Shown piece after piece: positions 4,806 through 7,215 of a stretch of DNA of 7,215 nt. The translations under genes were made by a program, and so were the position numbers. The notes beneath the pieces were generated by a model that was not told the origin of the DNA, ran no database searches, and was given only the letters and a program-made list of their open reading frames with translations. Position 1 is the first letter of the stretch. Every line of letters starts with the position of its first letter. The stretch is from an uncultured Phycisphaerales bacterium (GTDB lineage Bacteria; Planctomycetota; Phycisphaerae; Sedimentisphaerales; Anaerobacaceae), in NCBI GenBank assembly GCA_937868145.1, contig CALMMH010000190.1, forward strand, positions 1-7,215. The letters run 5' to 3'.

Positions 4806-6026
4806 TCAGTTCGAGGCGGTTGCGGGCTGGCTCGCGACCGGCGGGCGTTTGACACACAGGAAGAGGCCGTAGCCTGCGCCGTCCTGGCCTTCGCTTTCCC
4901 AGACGATGAAGGCGGTTCCGTCGGCCGCCAGCCCGACGTCCGCGTATCGCTGTTTGCCCTCGGTGTACGTGTTGACGCAGAATTCCTCGGCAACCGGTTG
5001 GCCGTCCGGCGTGAAGCGTCGGGCGTAGATGTCGGTCTCGTCGGTTGGATCTCCGTCGTCGTATTCCCATGCGACGACGAATTCGTTGGCGTCGTTGATT
5101 GCGGCCTGCGGCCACTGCTGGGCGCCGTCGCGCATCGCGTTCACGACGAATGGCTCTCCCAAGGGAACGCCGTTTGGTTCGTAGAGCCTTGCATAGACGT
5201 CATCGTTTGCGGCCCGGTTCGGATCGCCGTCCCAGGCGATGAGGAAGTACCCCTGCGAGTTCATCGCGACGGAGGGACGCGTCACCGAGGCTACGGCGGT
5301 CGTATTGACAGCGAAAGGATCGGTGCGCGGGACGCCGTTGGGGTCGAAGAGCCTAGCCTGGATCGGGTGGCTCGATCGATCCTGCATCCAGACCACGACG
5401 AAGTTCCCCTGAGCGTCCATTGCGGCGTCCGGATAGCGGCAATCGTAGACGTTCGGATCGACGAGGATCTCGTCGCCGAGGCTGCTGCCGGTGAGGTCGA
5501 AGAGTTGGGCGTACAGGAAGGTCTGATCGCCGTAGACCGTGGTTTCGCGGCTCTCCCAGGCCACCACAAAGGTCCCGGGGCGGCCGCTCGCGACGCACGG
5601 ATAGAGTTGTCGGCCGTCGGTGCGCAGGTTGACGAGCAGGTCGCTGGTCAGGGGAATCCGATAGGGATCGTACAGCCGCAGGATGATATCCTCGTCGGGG
5701 CCTACTCCTTGCCAGACGATGGCGAGGTTGCCCAGGCTGTCGATGGCCGCGGCCGGCTCGGTTTGGTTGCCGACGTTGACCGCGTTGACCAGGAACTCCT
5801 CTCGCGTATGGGCGCCGGCTGCGTCCAACTGACGGGCGACGATGTCATTGGATCGGCCGGAGTAATAGCTGCTCCAGACGACCAACGCGCCGCCGCGAGG
5901 GTCCATGACGATGGCCGAGTTGGCCTGGGCGCCGCTGGTTCTCTCATTGACCTGCATTTCCACGGCCCCAGCCGACAGTGGCAGGGCCAGGGCGATGATC
6001 GCCCACGCGAGTACGAGTTTGCACAT
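4806..6026 (-). CDS. Secreted seven-repeat protein, probable beta-propeller
   Basis: The 406-residue product has a Sec signal peptide (1-21, SAGA|VEM) and then seven degenerate repeats of about 47-64 residues, at roughly 25-88, 89-140, 141-197, 198-248, 249-303, 304-359 and 360-406. Each runs: Ala/Pro-rich strand with D/N, G-N-F-V-V-x-W, acidic loop, x-Y-A-R-x-F-D-P-N-G-x-P, and VN-x(4)-G-x-Q. The last repeat lacks the VN strand, while an extra VNERTSGAQ lies at the N-terminus, as expected if the ends close a ring. A seven-bladed propeller is therefore likely; the ligand is unknown and no catalytic motif is visible. The ATG at 6026 follows AAAGGAGGG at 8 bases and begins the signal peptide. 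The frame stays open back to 6269, but that part is Arg-rich and non-protein-like. Confidence 0.8.
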   Translation of the reverse strand: MCKLVLAWAIIALALPLSAGAVEMQVNERTSGAQANSAIVMDPRGGALVVWSSYYSGRSNDIVARQLDAAGAHTREEFLVNAVNVGNQTEPAAAIDSLGNLAIVWQGVGPDEDIILRLYDPYRIPLTSDLLVNLRTDGRQLYPCVASGRPGTFVVAWESRETTVYGDQTFLYAQLFDLTGSSLGDEILVDPNVYDCRYPDAAMDAQGNFVVVWMQDRSSHPIQARLFDPNGVPRTDPFAVNTTAVASVTRPSVAMNSQGYFLIAWDGDPNRAANDDVYARLYEPNGVPLGEPFVVNAMRDGAQQWPQAAINDANEFVVAWEYDDGDPTDETDIYARRFTPDGQPVAEEFCVNTYTEGKQRYADVGLAADGTAFIVWESEGQDGAGYGLFLCVKRPPVASQPATASN

Positions 6027-6268
6027 TGATTCTTCCCTCCTTTCCAATCGGTTTTGTATGGGCGCGCAGCCTGGGCAGGCGGGGAGGATACGCTCCTCGC
6101 TTCGGACCTGCTCGGGCCTCCTGACTAGGGGACCGCCGGGAACCGATCTTCCGCACCGGCGCAAACGACGCCCGGGGCGGAAAGTCCATCCTGGTGGGAA
6201 TCTATGGTGTCGATCTCGCGGTCGCATCAAGGCAATAGCTCGTGGGCTGACGTTCTCCCTCGTCAGCA
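6027..6268 (-). other. Long structured 5' leader of the repeat-protein gene
   Basis: About 240 nt lie between the predicted transcription start and the start codon. GCTGACG/CGTCAGC (6246-6267, 8-base loop) forms a hairpin at the very 5' end. CGCCGG/CCGGCG (6134-6139 with 6156-6161) forms a second, interrupted stem. A small hairpin at 6084-6098 pairs GAGGA with TCCTC. The ribosome-binding site AAAGGAGGG (6043-6035) could alternatively pair with the UCCUCC at 6088-6083. This allows translational control by RNA folding. I recognise no known riboswitch consensus. Confidence 0.45.
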
Positions 6269-6274
6269 CCCTTT

Positions 6275-6302
6275 ACTATACCGAGCGCAGCGACTTTGTC
6301 CA
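6275..6302 (-). promoter_or_regulatory. Strong sigma70-type promoter of the repeat-protein gene
   Basis: On the minus strand TGGACA (6302-6297) and TATAGT (6280-6275), each 5 of 6 matches to consensus, are separated by 16 bases. An A/T-rich stretch with seven consecutive T (reading from about 6309 down) lies immediately upstream and could act as an UP element. Transcription should begin near 6268. This is the best promoter in the window by match to consensus. Confidence 0.65.
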
Positions 6303-6485
6303 GAAAAAAACTTCAAAATGTGTGGTGGAAAATCCATGCGGATTGGGGGGAATCGAACGCACGGCTGGACCGCCCGCCGTGCCGCTGCAAATCGAGCGAT
6401 CATTATCTGAAACGAGAGTGGTCGGATGAATCGGCTTTGTGCTGAAAGAGCCGGCGAGAATTGTCCCCGGACGACGCGAAAGTCG
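6303..6485. other. Intergenic gap below the small gene
   Basis: No gene is visible here. Inverted repeats seen are GCACGGC/GCCGTGC (6359-6365 with 6376-6382, 10-base loop) and AATCC-ATGC-GGATT (6331-6344). GACGAC-GCGAAA-GTCGTC at 6470-6487 overlaps the stop codon of the small gene. Any of these could be 3'-end structures for the small gene, but none has a T tract. Confidence 0.35.
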
Positions 6486-6695
6486 TCAATGCCGCAGGAC
6501 CGGGTTGATTCGATGGAGTGCGTGTTGCTCCATGGCCCGCTTGATCCAGCCGACCAGGCCGCACTGATAGGTATACTCCCTTGGGTCTTGGAGCTCATCG
6601 ATCTCGAAGGGCCCGGCGGCCCCCACGATCTGCCCGAACGTGTCGCTTTCGACCGCGTATACTTTGCCGTTTGCGTGTTGCCAAAAAGTCTTCAT
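6486..6695 (-). CDS. Small uncharacterised 69-residue protein
   Basis: The translation begins MKTFWQHANGKVYAVESD and continues FGQIVGAAGPFEIDEL, with WIKRAMEQHALHRINP near the C-terminus (50-65). It has natural protein composition: a probable beta hairpin (4-25), an acidic loop (31-40) and an amphipathic C-terminal helix (47-61). There is no signal peptide or membrane segment, so it should be cytoplasmic. The ATG at 6695 is chosen because GGGGTG lies 5 bases upstream and a -10 box TATACT about 17-22 bases upstream; the frame remains open to 6746, but that would run through the promoter. I do not recognise a named family and assign no function. It lies downstream of the glycosidase tail on the same strand and upstream of the repeat-protein gene. 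Confidence 0.65.
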   Translation of the reverse strand: MKTFWQHANGKVYAVESDTFGQIVGAAGPFEIDELQDPREYTYQCGLVGWIKRAMEQHALHRINPVLRH

Positions 6696-6711
6696 AAGCA
6701 CCCCAGCGGAA

Positions 6712-6740
6712 AGTATACGAACCGGGGAGCCGGGCAGCAA
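6712..6740 (-). promoter_or_regulatory. Promoter of the small uncharacterised gene
   Basis: TATACT (6717-6712, 5 of 6) is preceded by a 17-base spacer and TTGCTG (6740-6735, weak -35). Transcription would begin near 6705, leaving a leader of only about 10 bases that still contains the GGGGTG ribosome-binding site. Confidence 0.45.
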
Positions 6741-6793
6741 CTCCACTCACGGAGAGGCTCAATCCTCGCTTTGTCCGATAGGAATGAGGACGC

Positions 6794-6810
6794 GTGGGTT
6801 GAGAACCCAC
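6794..6810. repeat. GTGGGTT-GAG-AACCCAC hairpin
   Basis: A perfect 7-bp inverted repeat with a 3-base loop lies 17-33 bases beyond the stop of the glycosidase gene. It is followed on the plus strand by CCTACAAATC, so the minus strand reads TAGG-GTGGGTT-CTC-AACCCAC. Its placement suits a transcript 3' end, but there is no T tract. Similar GTAGGGTGGGTT-type motifs occur as dispersed repeats in various bacterial genomes, so it may be a repetitive element rather than a terminator. Confidence 0.5.
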
Positions 6811-6826
6811 CCTACAAATCTCGGCG

Positions 6827-7215
6827 TCATCGGGCTTTGAGGCGGGTCGTCTTGGACAGGCCGGTCGGAACGGCGACTTCGGCCCACGTGAACGTCCGAC
6901 CGGATTTATCCTGGCCGGGTTTGCCGTTGGTCGCGACCCCGTCGACTTCGATCGACCCGGTCCCGTGGAAGCCTGCGACCCAGGTGAGCGTCTTGCCCGA
7001 GCGATTCGTCAGCACCGTCTCTGCCAGGCCATTGTGCCGCACGTCAATTGTGTTGCCGTGGACAGGCAGGCTCGCGATCTGAACGTGCGACAGGGGCTCC
7101 GTCAGGCGGGGGAGGGTGGCGACGCGGCCCTCGGTCTCGGTCGGCGAAATCCCCATCAGGCCGCTGACGATGGCTCCGACCACAGCGAACGAGACCTCGG
7201 GATACTCCCGGCGGG
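6827..7215 (-). CDS. C-terminal part of a probable (alpha/alpha)6-barrel glycosidase (partial)
   Basis: The frame is open from the right edge to a TGA at 6829-6827 and gives the last 128 residues. It opens RREYPEVSFAVVGAIVSGLM, continues GISPTETEGRVATLPRL, and then shows an all-beta tail with VQIASLPVHGNTIDVRHNG, SGKTLTWVAGF and a terminal WAEVAVPTGLSKTTRLKAR. The pattern of a last barrel helix with a GI-x-P segment, followed by a C-terminal beta domain in which 'LP.L...V.I..LPV.G..I.VRHNG' recurs, is typical of six-hairpin glycosidase-like proteins. The catalytic barrel lies outside the window, so family and substrate cannot be named. A start codon at 7183 (GTG) would be internal and is not the true start. 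Confidence 0.55.
   Translation of the reverse strand, partial: RREYPEVSFAVVGAIVSGLMGISPTETEGRVATLPRLTEPLSHVQIASLPVHGNTIDVRHNGLAETVLTNRSGKTLTWVAGFHGTGSIEVDGVATNGKPGQDKSGRTFTWAEVAVPTGLSKTTRLKAR

Noticed and set aside
6061..6186. Small SRP RNA, suggested by GAGCAGGTCCGAAGCGAGGAGC on the minus strand
   Set aside because: The conserved domain IV sequence with its GGAA tetraloop and the AGCAGC side is not matched, and the flanking stem does not follow the SRP pattern.
6027..6269. Extension of the repeat protein by 81 residues to a GTG at 6269
   Set aside because: The added sequence is Arg-rich, would bury the signal peptide in the middle of the protein, and would start almost at the predicted transcription start. 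AAAGGAGGG just before 6026 decides the start.
6330..6395. A minus-strand tRNA or tRNA remnant, suggested by GTTCGATTCCCCCC
   Set aside because: The putative T-stem arms do not pair (GTGCG against CCCCC), no acceptor stem or CCA fits, and no anticodon arm can be drawn.
6426..7082. Plus-strand 218-residue open frame across the small gene and the glycosidase tail
   Set aside because: It is antisense to two more protein-like frames, crosses a promoter and a hairpin, and shows no domain.

Overview
The window is GC-rich chromosomal DNA with generous, hairpin-rich intergenic spaces and short, mostly monocistronic units. Nearly every protein is exported: there is a lipoprotein cyclophilin, an exported FKBP_N-cyclophilin fusion, a Tat-exported SGNH lipoprotein, a secreted beta-propeller-like repeat protein and the tail of a probable glycosidase. 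This combination (Tat lipoprotein GDSL hydrolase, seven-repeat secreted protein, orphan radical SAM/SPASM protein, high GC) fits an environmental Planctomycetota bacterium (Phycisphaerae/Sedimentisphaerales type). That placement is inference from gene style; no rRNA or marker gene is present.

Layout. Plus strand: the last 33 codons of an unrecognised gene (2-103), a terminator-like hairpin, a good sigma70-type promoter (268-296) and a radical SAM/SPASM gene (325-1221). Everything after that reads on the minus strand. In transcription order from the right edge these are: the C-terminal part of a probable (alpha/alpha)6-barrel glycosidase (6827-7215); a 69-residue uncharacterised protein with its own promoter (6486-6695); a strong promoter (6275-6302) and a leader of about 240 nt feeding the secreted seven-repeat protein (4806-6026); the Tat/lipoprotein SGNH hydrolase (3667-4464); and a two-gene peptidyl-prolyl isomerase operon (2085-3020, then 1387-2058). 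The operon has a promoter at 3080-3108 and an intrinsic terminator at 1280-1321, and converges on the radical SAM gene.

How the genes fit together. The isomerase pair is the clearest functional unit. Two cyclophilin domains arose by tandem duplication: one carries an FKBP-type N-terminal dimerisation domain plus a coiled coil and looks periplasmic, the other is a lipid-anchored single domain. They look like a folding-assistance pair for exported proteins. The SGNH hydrolase and the glycosidase fragment suggest extracellular polysaccharide processing. The repeat protein may be a secreted binding scaffold. No direct operon link joins these genes to one another.

The non-coding DNA is unusually structured. 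There is a cluster of stacked hairpins at 3236-3443, a perfect 16-bp inverted repeat at 3569-3620, a nested inverted repeat with alternative pairings at 4658-4751, and a leader at 6027-6268 whose pairing options include the ribosome-binding site. None matches an RNA family I recognise. No CRISPR array, insertion sequence, tRNA or rRNA was found.
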